Shown here piece after piece: positions 40,206 to 48,285 of a DNA stretch of 64,000 bases. The number at the start of each line of letters is the position of its first letter. Positions within the stretch are counted from its first letter, which is position 1. The DNA lies in contig NZ_JAJEJP010000002.1 in the NCBI RefSeq assembly GCF_021390495.1, forward strand, positions 2,914,001 to 2,978,000, in the 5' to 3' direction. The stretch is from Paraburkholderia sp. ZP32-5 (GTDB taxonomy: Bacteria > Pseudomonadota > Gammaproteobacteria > Burkholderiales > Burkholderiaceae). Position numbers and translations under genes: made by a program. Below the pieces are notes generated by a model. The model searched no databases and was not told the origin of the DNA. It worked only from the letters and a program-made list of their open reading frames with translations.

Positions 40206-40730
40206 GCCAAGCATTTCACGAGCTGGCCGCCCGTGTCTGGAACCTGGGCTGCGCTCGGCGCAAAGTCGAGTCCATTATCGCTACCGGTCCCGCCTTCACG
40301 AAACATTCTGCGCACTCGGGCTCGCAAGCCCGCGGATGGAATAATTGTCGAAATCGACGTGGACATGGTTGCTTCTGAAAACGCAGCGTCTTCGCATGCT
40401 TTTTTGTAAGGACCCCCTCAAGAAAAACGCCGCAGATGCGACATTTGACGATCTCCTGATCTGGATCGGCGTGATCCTTGCATTTTTTCTGTCCCTGATC
40501 CTCATGATAGCCGTCTTGTCAGTTTGGACATGATGCCTCGCCCTAATCGGATAAGCGCATATAGCCTATTGGCCAGATGTCGGAAAACAGCCGGATTCCG
40601 GTTGTAAGCTTCCCATCAAACGGGATCGTCGGCCCATCTGTGATATGAATATCGCCGGAATCAAAAAGAGTTCTGCTGCTTTTCGAATGCTTCGCTGCAA
40701 ATGTGCGAAACTTGAGGCAATTGAAGCCAC
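40206..40730 (+). other. Stretch with one doubtful small membrane-protein ORF
   Basis: An ORF at 40396-40533 (45 codons, MLFCKDPLKKNAADATFDDL then LLIWIGVILAFFLSLILMIA) would encode a protein with a C-terminal membrane helix, but there is no ribosome-binding site; the frame is open back to 40345. The remainder up to the regulator at 40731 shows nothing recognisable. Confidence 0.35.
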
Positions 40731-41765
40731 TTGTGCCATTTGATAACCGTGCGTGACTGGTATACATTGTTTGACAACGTCAAAGCGTTGGCCGGCCTAA
40801 GCAGCGACGCCCAGCTTGCAGAAGCACTCAATCTCACGCGTTCACAAATCTCCGCGTGGCGCACTGGCAAGAGCGATCTAGGCACCCTGGCGAAACTTCG
40901 CATGCTTGACGTGCTCGGCCAAGATGATGTCCGATCCGCCGTGCTGAGCCTTCTGCCGGATAGAGACCGCAGTTCGCTGATCAGTCAACACCTCGAACTG
41001 GCCGCGCGAGTAGCACGAGGTATTCAGCAACAAAACTCACCGTCACATCGATCTCAGACCTCGGAACGTTTCGCGGGCAGCAACTGGATGCTGGACTCGC
41101 TACCCGATTCAGAACTTGTACGCCTGCGAAAGCACCTCAGGCCTGTCGAGATGACGCTCGGCCAGGTCGTGTATCACCAGGGCGAGCGTATTGAGACCGT
41201 CTATCTGCCGACAACAGCGATCTTCGCGATCTTCCGTCTGACACCAGCGGGCGAGTCGCTCGGCGTTGCACTTGTGGCCAACGAAGGACTGATGGGTTTC
41301 TCTGCGTGCATGGGCGAGCCACATGCATCGAATCAAGTCGTGGTACAGAGCGCCGGCTTTGCATATCAGCTCAGCGTCGATGTGCTACGGCGTGAGCTTG
41401 CCAGTACGGTAGCTCTCCAGAGCCTGATCATGCGATACGCCCAGATGTTAATGACGCAAATGGCCCAGATCGCGGTATGCGCTCACCGTCACTCTCCCCG
41501 CGAGCAATTATGCAGATGGATGCTCCAGACACTTGATCACCTGGATTCGACAGAAATTCACGCGAGCAAAAAGGTCTTCCCGCGCATACTTGGCACGCAT
41601 GGTGCACAAGCTGTCGAAGAACTCAAAAAAATGGACCAGGATGGCGTTGTTCGATATCGCCCGGGGGTTATCAAGGTGATCGATCATTCGTATATCAACG
41701 ACAGCGCGTGCCAATGCTATGCCTCGTTGAAGAACGAATATAAGCGCCTCCTGATGCCGGCTTGA
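40731..41765 (+). CDS. Regulator with N-terminal XRE-like HTH joined to a Crp/Fnr module
   Basis: A 344-residue protein. Residues 9-60 (WYTLFDNVKALAGLSSDAQL to LTRSQISAWRTGKSDLGTLA) resemble the phage-type HTH of DUF3693 proteins. Residues about 115-340 are a Crp/Fnr module: MLDSLPDSELVRLRKHLRPV, cNMP-like beta roll, dimer helix LIMRYAQMLMTQMAQIAVCA and the HSPREQLCRWMLQTLDHL block. The C-terminal HTH is degenerate: the usual ELIAxLLGVRREGVT segment is replaced by KKVFPRILGTHGAQAVEELK. DNA binding may thus have moved to the N-terminal domain. Starts: TTG at 40731 or GTG at 40749. No Fnr-type N-terminal cysteine cluster is present. Confidence 0.82.
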   Translation: MCHLITVRDWYTLFDNVKALAGLSSDAQLAEALNLTRSQISAWRTGKSDLGTLAKLRMLDVLGQDDVRSAVLSLLPDRDRSSLISQHLELAARVARGIQQQNSPSHRSQTSERFAGSNWMLDSLPDSELVRLRKHLRPVEMTLGQVVYHQGERIETVYLPTTAIFAIFRLTPAGESLGVALVANEGLMGFSACMGEPHASNQVVVQSAGFAYQLSVDVLRRELASTVALQSLIMRYAQMLMTQMAQIAVCAHRHSPREQLCRWMLQTLDHLDSTEIHASKKVFPRILGTHGAQAVEELKKMDQDGVVRYRPGVIKVIDHSYINDSACQCYASLKNEYKRLLMPA

Positions 41766-42001
41766 CGATTCCCCTAGCTTTCCGTCTATACGTCAGAAGA
41801 CAAAGAGAGCCGCACGTCAGCGTGCGACTGGGAACAGGTTCCGCATGCGGGCGGATTTGACGGATACAGTCAATCTCTTATTCGATCAGGTCTGATTTAT
41901 CGCAGGTTTCTCGCTCGAGGTGACCGGCTACAGCCTATCCGCGGCAAACTCTCCGAAAACCCGCAAAGACTTTTTTCATTTTTTCATGTCCACCATCTAC
42001 C

Positions 42002-42841
42002 TCACCCCCGCACCGCCCGCGCCGCATTCCTCCCCCTCAACCACTCCAGCGCCAGCAGCAAACAAGTCGAGAACACGATCAGAATCGTCGCCAGCGCCGC
42101 AATCGTCGGGCTAATGTTCTCGCGGATTCCGGTAAACATCTGCCGCGGCAACGTAGTCTGATCCGCGCCCGCGAGAAACAGCGTAACGACGACTTCATCG
42201 AACGAGGTCGCGAACGCGAACAACGCACCTGAAATCACCCCCGGCGCAATCACCGGCAACGTGATGCGGAAGAACGTCTTCACCGGATTCGCGCCGAGCG
42301 ACAAACTCGCGCGCACAAGGTTGTAGTTGAAGCCCTGCAACGTGGCCGCAACCGTCGTCACGACGAACGGCACGCCGAGCGACGCATGCGCGAGAATCAG
42401 CCCGATATACGTATTCGCGAGCCCAAGCGGTGCGAAGAACAGATACATGCCGACGCCGACCACCACGACCGGCACGATCATCGGCGAAATCAGCACCGCC
42501 ATCAGCAGCGCCTTGCCGCGAAAGTTCGCCTTCGTGAGACCGATCGCCGCGAGCGTGCCGAGCACGGTTGCAACTACCGTCGCCGACGGCGCGACGATAA
42601 AGCTGTTTTTCGCGGCCATCCGCCATTCTTCGGACGCGACGAGGTTCTGATACCAGCGCAGCGACCAGCCCGGAATCGGATACACGAGGAACGTGCTCGA
42701 CGAAAACGACAGCGGCACGATCGCGAGCACCGGCAGGATCAGATACAGCAGCGTCAGCACGACCAGCGCGCGCATCGCGAAATACCACACGCGCTCGACC
42801 ATCGACGTATGCGGTGCGAACAGGGGCCTGGCAAGTTTCAT
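42002..42841 (-). CDS. ABC transporter permease, spermidine/putrescine type (PotC-like)
   Basis: A 279-residue inner-membrane protein with six helices. The cytoplasmic EAA loop that docks the ATPase is NLVRASLSLGANPVKTFFRITLPVIAPG. The N-terminal half, with SFSSSTFLVYPIPGWSLRWYQNLVASEEWR, is typical of PotC/YdcV permeases. It is the last gene of the transporter cluster, 59 bp after the PotB-like gene. The substrate is probably a polyamine or related amine; it cannot be named from sequence. Confidence 0.93.
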   Translation of the reverse strand: MKLARPLFAPHTSMVERVWYFAMRALVVLTLLYLILPVLAIVPLSFSSSTFLVYPIPGWSLRWYQNLVASEEWRMAAKNSFIVAPSATVVATVLGTLAAIGLTKANFRGKALLMAVLISPMIVPVVVVGVGMYLFFAPLGLANTYIGLILAHASLGVPFVVTTVAATLQGFNYNLVRASLSLGANPVKTFFRITLPVIAPGVISGALFAFATSFDEVVVTLFLAGADQTTLPRQMFTGIRENISPTIAALATILIVFSTCLLLALEWLRGRNAARAVRG

Positions 42842-42900
42842 CGCGGTGTGCTCCGTCCGGTTCGGTTCATTTCTTCGGCTCGATCAAGTTCAACCAAAGC

Positions 42901-44178
42901 TCAACCCAGGCTCAGCGAAGAACGCGTAAAGCGTCCATAGATCGCGTACAGCACGAGCGTCGCGGCGAGCAGCAGACCGCCGAGCGCGCACGCCATCCCC
43001 CAGTTGATCGTCACGTTGGTGAAGTACGCGACGTAGTAGCTGACCATCTGATCATTCGGCCCGCCGAGCAGCGCGGGCGTGATGTAGTAGCCGATCGCGA
43101 GGATGAACACCAGCAGCGCGCCCGCGCCGACGCCGGGATAAGTCTGCGGCACGTACACACGCCAGAACGCAGCGAACGGATGGCTGCCGAGCGAGATCGC
43201 CGCGCGTTGATAGGTCGGCGGGATCGACTTCATCACGCTGTATAGCGGCAGGATCATGAACGGCAGCAGGATGTGCGTCATCGAGATATAGACGCCGGTG
43301 CGGTTGAACAGCAGCGCAAGCGGATCGTGCAGCAGGCCGCTTGCGATCAGCGCCTTGTTCACGAGCCCTTCGCTTTGCAGAATCACGATCCACGCGGCGA
43401 CGCGCACGAGGATCGACGTCCAGAACGGAATCAGCACGAGGATCATCACCAGATTCGCGCGGCGCTCGGACAGCGTCGAAATCCAGTACGCGAGCGGATA
43501 GCCGAGCAGCAGCGTGAACAGCGTAACGGCCGCGCCGATCACGAACGTGCGGCTGAATACCTTCAGATAGATCTGTTGATCGGGATCGGTCTGCACGATG
43601 CGGCCGAACGCGTCCTGCTTGTGATCGAGCGCGGCGAGCAGATAGAACGGCGACAGCGTGCCCGCATTCTTCGCGATCGCCTGCCAGTACGCGACATCGT
43701 TCCAGCGCTCGTCGAGTTCGACGAATTTCGCGCGCGTCTGCTGCGGCGACAGATGCAGCGGCTGGTTGTTGTCGTCGACGAACGGCATCGCGTGCGCGGA
43801 CTTCGCGACCAGCGAGCGATAGCCCGGAATCTCGACGTTCAGGCGTCGCGCGAGCGCGCCCATGCCGTCGCTGTCGGCGATCGCGGTCAGGTCGGTGGCG
43901 AGCGCAACAAACGCGGCGTCGGCAGGCGGCGACTTGCGATCCCAGCCTCTGAGCGCCTGCAGCGTATGCGGCAGCGCATTCGCGACTTCGGGATTCTGCG
44001 CGGCGCGCGTGAGCAGCGCGCCGATCGGCACGACGAAAATCAGCAGCAGGAAAATCGCGAGCGGCGCGATCAGCAGCAGCGCCATCGCGCGCTTTTTCGC
44101 CTCGGCGGCCTTCAGTTCGCGTTTGAGCCGGCTGCTTGATTCAGGCGTCGAATCGGTGGCGATCGTTATCGTAGTCAC
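42901..44178 (-). CDS. ABC transporter permease, PotB-like, with large periplasmic insert
   Basis: A 425-residue permease; ordinary PotB is about 285. The extra about 140 residues (roughly 62-215, from AAQNPEVANALPHTLQALRG to GRIVQTDPDQQIYLKVFS) sit between the first and second membrane helices and are hydrophilic, so they should face the periplasm. The EAA loop is YQRAAISLGSHPFAAFWRVYVPQTYPG. The N-terminal cytoplasmic tail is charged (SSRLKRELKAAEAKKRAMAL). It pairs with the PotC-like permease downstream. Confidence 0.9.
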   Translation of the reverse strand: MTTITIATDSTPESSSRLKRELKAAEAKKRAMALLLIAPLAIFLLLIFVVPIGALLTRAAQNPEVANALPHTLQALRGWDRKSPPADAAFVALATDLTAIADSDGMGALARRLNVEIPGYRSLVAKSAHAMPFVDDNNQPLHLSPQQTRAKFVELDERWNDVAYWQAIAKNAGTLSPFYLLAALDHKQDAFGRIVQTDPDQQIYLKVFSRTFVIGAAVTLFTLLLGYPLAYWISTLSERRANLVMILVLIPFWTSILVRVAAWIVILQSEGLVNKALIASGLLHDPLALLFNRTGVYISMTHILLPFMILPLYSVMKSIPPTYQRAAISLGSHPFAAFWRVYVPQTYPGVGAGALLVFILAIGYYITPALLGGPNDQMVSYYVAYFTNVTINWGMACALGGLLLAATLVLYAIYGRFTRSSLSLG

Positions 44179-44284
44179 AGTGGTGTTCCTCGATACGGCG
44201 CGGCCCGCGTGATCGCGAGGCCGCGCCCTGTCACCAGGAGCCTATGAGTCGATTAGCAGAAGCCTCGACAGGCACCGGCTCCCT

Positions 44285-45334
44285 TCACTTCGACGCCCAC
44301 GACGAAAAGCGCTGCTCCAGTTCATCGCCGTGATCGGTCCAGAACGACAGGTTCTGCAGCACCGCGTTCTTGCCGTTCTCCGGCGAGTTCGGCAGATTCG
44401 CGAGAATCTTCGGATCGAGCGACTTGATCGCCGCCACGTTCACCGGACCGTACGCGATGTGGTGCGCGTAGTCCTGTTGCGGCTTCGACGTCAGCGAATA
44501 GGCGATGTATTGCTCGGCGACCGCCTTGTTCGGCGAGCCCTTCGGAATCGCCCAGTAGTCGAGGTCGTAGATGCTGCCGTTCCACACGACCTTCAGGTTC
44601 TTGCCCTCGCGCTGCGCGGCGTCGATGCGGCCGTTATACGCGGTCGTCATCACGACGTCGCCCGCCACCAGAAACTGCGGCGGCTGCGCGCCCGCTTCCC
44701 ACCACTGGATATTCGGCTTCAGCTCGTCGAGCTTCTTGAACGCGCGGTCCTGGCCTTCCTTGGTGGCGAGCACCTTGTAGACATCCTTCGGCGGCACGCC
44801 ATCGGCCATCAGCGCGAATTCGAGGTTGTAGCGCGCGCCCTTGCGCATCGCGCGCTTGCCGGGGAATTTCTTGGTGTCCCAGAAATCGGCCCAGCCGGTC
44901 GGCGCGGTTTTCAGCTTGTCGCCGTTATAGGCGAGCGCAGTCGACCACACGAAGAAGCCGACACCGCAAGTTTGCGGCGCATCCGGAATCAGATCCGACT
45001 TCTTGCCGATCTTCGACCAGTCCAGCTTCTCGTACAGCCCCTCATCACAGCCCCGGCCGATGTCGCCCGATTCGACCTCCACCACGTCCCAGTTCACGTG
45101 CTTCGCCTCGACCATCGCCTTCACCTTGGCCTGCTCGCCGTTGTATTCGACGGCCGTCACCTTGTTGCCGGTGGCTGCTTCGAACGGCTGGTTGAACGCG
45201 GCCTTCTGCGCGTCGCCGTTCGCGCCGCCGAAGTTGACGACCGTTATTTCCGCCGCGTGAACCTGCGCGGCGCCCAGCGCGAGCGTGACAGCAGCAACGG
45301 CGATGGCGCAGCGCGATTTCCCGATCTTGTTCAT
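44285..45334 (-). CDS. ABC transporter periplasmic substrate-binding protein, PotD-like
   Basis: A 349-residue binding protein with signal peptide MNKIGKSRCAIAVAAVTLAL (cleavage after VHA). Mature start AEITVVNFGGANGDAQKAAF and blocks VEVESGDIGRGCDEGL, VFFV-like VGFFVWSTALAYNGDKL and AIPKGSPNKAVAEQYIAYSL are those of the spermidine/putrescine-binding class. AAGGAGAG precedes the ATG by about 7 nt. Encoded between the permeases and the ATPase. Confidence 0.92.
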   Translation of the reverse strand: MNKIGKSRCAIAVAAVTLALGAAQVHAAEITVVNFGGANGDAQKAAFNQPFEAATGNKVTAVEYNGEQAKVKAMVEAKHVNWDVVEVESGDIGRGCDEGLYEKLDWSKIGKKSDLIPDAPQTCGVGFFVWSTALAYNGDKLKTAPTGWADFWDTKKFPGKRAMRKGARYNLEFALMADGVPPKDVYKVLATKEGQDRAFKKLDELKPNIQWWEAGAQPPQFLVAGDVVMTTAYNGRIDAAQREGKNLKVVWNGSIYDLDYWAIPKGSPNKAVAEQYIAYSLTSKPQQDYAHHIAYGPVNVAAIKSLDPKILANLPNSPENGKNAVLQNLSFWTDHGDELEQRFSSWASK

Positions 45335-45490
45335 GGTGTGGCTCTCCTTGGGTGATGTCCGTGATGTCTCGATGTAAGTCGTGCCGCACAGCGCGCGGTG
45401 CGTGAAGCGCCGCCCGCTGCCGGCTTTGTTATGCCGCTGAACTACCGCGCCGCCGCCTCGCGCGTGCGACGCTTCACTGCCCCGCCTGCC

Positions 45491-46597
45491 TCAAGCTGCC
45501 TCAAGCCCTGCGAACACGCGTAAATGCTCGGGTGCAAACTCCAGCGCGACCGGTGCACCGGGCGCGAAGGTATCGAGTACGTGGGTGCCGAGCGGCACCT
45601 TGACGAAGCACTCGTCCTGTTGCCGCACGCCGCAACGCATGCGCACGTGATCGCCGAAATAGATGAGCCCGCGCGCCTCGCCGGCGAGCGCATTGGCACC
45701 CGGCCGCGCGACGCCGTTGGCGAGCTTCATCCGCTCGGGCCGGATACACGCGACCGCCGGCGAGCCCGCGCGCGCGCCGCCGATGTTGCGGCCCGTCAGG
45801 CGCGTGCCGTCGCTCAGATGGAATTCGCAATACTCGCCGTCGACGTTCGCAATCGTGCCGCGCAGCCGGTTGCTATCGCCGATGAAGTTCGCGACGAACT
45901 CGTTGCACGGCGATTCGTACAGGCTGTCAACGGTATCGAGTTGTTGCACGATGCCCTTGTCGAATACCGCGACGCGGTCGGACATCGTCAGCGCTTCGCC
46001 CTGGTCGTGCGTGACGTAGACAAACGTGACGCCGAGCTTTTCGTGCAGCGACTTGAGTTCGTACTGCATGTGCTCGCGCAACTGTTTATCGAGCGCGCCG
46101 AGCGGCTCGTCCATCAGCACGAGCTTCGGCTCGAACACGAGCGCCCGCGCGAGCGCGATGCGCTGCTGCTGGCCGCCAGACAGTTGCGCCGGATAACGCT
46201 TCGCAAAGCTCTCCATGCGCACCATTTTCAGCGCGTTGTTCACGCGCTGCGCGCGTTCATCGGCGGGAAGCTTGCGCACGGTCAATGGATACGCAACGTT
46301 CTGTTCGACCGTCAGATGCGGAAACAGCGCGTAGTTCTGAAACACCATGCCGATGTTGCGCTTGTGCGGCGGCACGTTGTTCAGCAACTGGCCGTCGAGC
46401 CAGATCTCGCCGCCGGTCGGGAATTCGAAACCCGCCAGCATCATCAGACAGGTGGTCTTGCCCGAGCCGGACGGCCCGAGCAACGTCAGGAATTCGCCCT
46501 GGTAGATATCCAGATCGAGCTGTTTGACGACCAGCGTTTCGCCGTCGTAGGTCTTGCGCACGCCCCGAAAGCTGACGATCACGTCATCGGTTTTCAT
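45491..46597 (-). CDS. ABC transporter ATP-binding protein, PotA-like
   Basis: A 368-residue ATPase. Walker A is LLGPSGSGKTTCLMMLAG, the signature is LSGGQQQRIALARALVFEPK, Walker B is LVLMDEPLGALDKQLREHM and the switch His is in VTHDQGEALTMSD. A C-terminal TOBE domain (about 285-365) is typical of polyamine and related importers. GAGGAG precedes the ATG with 8 nt spacing. It is the first gene of the transporter set and divergent from the MocR-type regulator. Confidence 0.95.
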   Translation of the reverse strand: MKTDDVIVSFRGVRKTYDGETLVVKQLDLDIYQGEFLTLLGPSGSGKTTCLMMLAGFEFPTGGEIWLDGQLLNNVPPHKRNIGMVFQNYALFPHLTVEQNVAYPLTVRKLPADERAQRVNNALKMVRMESFAKRYPAQLSGGQQQRIALARALVFEPKLVLMDEPLGALDKQLREHMQYELKSLHEKLGVTFVYVTHDQGEALTMSDRVAVFDKGIVQQLDTVDSLYESPCNEFVANFIGDSNRLRGTIANVDGEYCEFHLSDGTRLTGRNIGGARAGSPAVACIRPERMKLANGVARPGANALAGEARGLIYFGDHVRMRCGVRQQDECFVKVPLGTHVLDTFAPGAPVALEFAPEHLRVFAGLEAA

Positions 46598-46682
46598 AGC
46601 TTCGTCTCCTCTGTCTGACAGCTTTCGCAGGCGAAATGAAATCGATCGCGTGGCTCACTATAGACCGTTACGGTTCTACAAT
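46598..46682. promoter_or_regulatory. Divergent promoter region between the ATPase gene and the MocR-type regulator
   Basis: The 85-bp gap contains the imperfect inverted repeat TAGACCGTTACGGTTCTA near 46659-46676, right before the regulator start. This is a plausible binding site for the regulator itself. Confidence 0.5.
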
Positions 46683-48272
46683 ATGGAGCCATTTCATTAT
46701 TCCGGATGGAACCACTTGGACACCGTGATCCTGTCGGACTGGCTCGCCGCACGGCTCGATCGTGGCGCCGCCGAACCGGTCTACCGACAAACCCTGAGGC
46801 TTACGCAGCAGGCCATCCTGACGGGCCAGCTGCCGCCCGGCACCAAGCTGCCGAGTTCGCGCACGCTCGCCGAAGACCTCGGCATCGCGCGCAACACGGT
46901 GCTGCACGTTTACGACCAGCTGACAGCTGAAGGTTATGTGATTTCGACCACGGGCAGCGGTACTTATGTCGCCGATACCCGCCCGGATGCGGCCACGGTG
47001 AATGGCCGTCCGAAGCCGGTCGCGGCGGTCGCGGCGGTCCTGGTCCCGGAGCTGGCGAGCGCGTCCGTCGGTGATAACCCGCAGCCGGCGCGGCCCGACC
47101 GCGGCGACCTGTCCGCACGCGGGCGCCGCCTGGTCGCGCAGGCGGGTGTGTCCGCGAAGCAATGGGGTGCGTTCATGCCGGGCGTGCCCGATGTGTCCGA
47201 ATTCCCGGCGCGCACATGGAGCCGCCTGCAGGCGCGGCTGTGGAAGGACGCCAATCCCGATCTGCTGACCTACGCGCCCGGCGGCGGCTACCGGCCGCTG
47301 CGGCGCGCGCTGTCGGACTACCTGCGCGTCGCGCGCTCGGTGAATTGCACGCCGGACCAGATCATCATCACGACCGGCATCCATCAGTCGATCGATCTCG
47401 CGGTGCGTCTGCTGACCGACGTCGGCGATCGCGCATGGGTCGAGGAGCCGTGCTATTGGGGGCTGCGCAGCGTGCTGCAGTCGTCGGGCGTCACGCTCGC
47501 GCCGGTGCCGGTCGACGGCGAAGGCCTCAATCCGCGCGATGAAGACCTGCAACAGCCGCCGCGGCTCGCGCTCGTCACACCATCGCATCAGTATCCGCTC
47601 GGCATGGTGATGAGCCTCGCGCGCCGCCGCACGCTGCTCGAATATGCGCGCCAGCACAACGTGTGGATCATCGAGGACGACTACGACAGCGAATTCCGCT
47701 ACGGCAGCCGTCCGCTCGCATCACTGCAAGGACTCGACGAAGCAGGCCGGGTGATCTACGTGGGCAGTCTCGGCAAGATGCTGTTTCCGGGGCTGCGGAT
47801 CGGCTACATGATCGCGCCGGAACACCTGGTGGATACGTTCAGGACCGGCGTCGCCGAGCTGTATCGCGAAGGCCAGTTGATGCAGCAGGCGGTGATGACC
47901 GAGTTCATCATGGATGGCCATCTGACCTCCCACGTGCGCCGCATGCGCGCGCTCTACGGCGAGCGGCGGCAGATGCTGATCGATGCGATTACCGCGCGCT
48001 TCGGCAGCGAACTGCCGGTGATGGGCGACGAAGCGGGCCTGCATCTCGTGCTCGGCCTGCCCGACTACTCGGACGATCGTGCGGTGACGTCCGCCGCGTC
48101 CGACGCCGGCGTGATCGTGCGTCCGCTCACCAGCTACTACAGCAACCCGGCGCAGCCGCGGCGCGGGCTGCTGCTCGGCTACGCGTGCGTGCCGAACGAA
48201 AAGATCGGCCCGGCGTTCGATACGCTCGCGCGGGTGATCGAGCGCACGGCGCTGAAGCCGGCGGTGGCGTAA
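46683..48272 (+). CDS. MocR/PdxR-type GntR regulator with aminotransferase domain
   Basis: A 529-residue fusion of an N-terminal GntR winged helix and a C-terminal fold-type I aminotransferase-like domain. The HTH is YRQTLRLTQQAILTGQLPPG then SSRTLAEDLGIARNTVLHVYDQLTAEGYV. The PLP lysine is in VIYVGSLGKMLFPGLRIGYM, preceded by IIEDDYDSEFRYGSRPLASL. Such proteins sense PLP adducts of amines or amino acids, e.g. GabR with GABA. Its divergence from a polyamine-type transporter suggests it controls uptake of an amine. The ATG at 46683 has no Shine-Dalgarno sequence; the frame is open upstream. Confidence 0.9.
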   Translation: MEPFHYSGWNHLDTVILSDWLAARLDRGAAEPVYRQTLRLTQQAILTGQLPPGTKLPSSRTLAEDLGIARNTVLHVYDQLTAEGYVISTTGSGTYVADTRPDAATVNGRPKPVAAVAAVLVPELASASVGDNPQPARPDRGDLSARGRRLVAQAGVSAKQWGAFMPGVPDVSEFPARTWSRLQARLWKDANPDLLTYAPGGGYRPLRRALSDYLRVARSVNCTPDQIIITTGIHQSIDLAVRLLTDVGDRAWVEEPCYWGLRSVLQSSGVTLAPVPVDGEGLNPRDEDLQQPPRLALVTPSHQYPLGMVMSLARRRTLLEYARQHNVWIIEDDYDSEFRYGSRPLASLQGLDEAGRVIYVGSLGKMLFPGLRIGYMIAPEHLVDTFRTGVAELYREGQLMQQAVMTEFIMDGHLTSHVRRMRALYGERRQMLIDAITARFGSELPVMGDEAGLHLVLGLPDYSDDRAVTSAASDAGVIVRPLTSYYSNPAQPRRGLLLGYACVPNEKIGPAFDTLARVIERTALKPAVA

Positions 48273-48285
48273 CGAAACGCCCCGC

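Noticed and set aside
40103..40366. Minus-strand 87-codon ORF opposite the hypothetical gene at 39900
   Set aside because: Overlaps a better-supported plus-strand frame; neither is recognised, and the plus one has a ribosome-binding site.
40770..40784. TTTGAC-AAC-GTCAAA inverted repeat near the start of the HTH-Crp gene as an operator
   Set aside because: It lies in coding sequence for LFDNVKA, which is conserved-looking protein; may be chance. Kept only as a remark in the regulator finding.
41855..41874. ATTTGAC-N7-GTCAAT near the right end of the island as a further Fnr-like site
   Set aside because: The 7-bp spacing does not fit Fnr (4 bp) or the twin palindromes.
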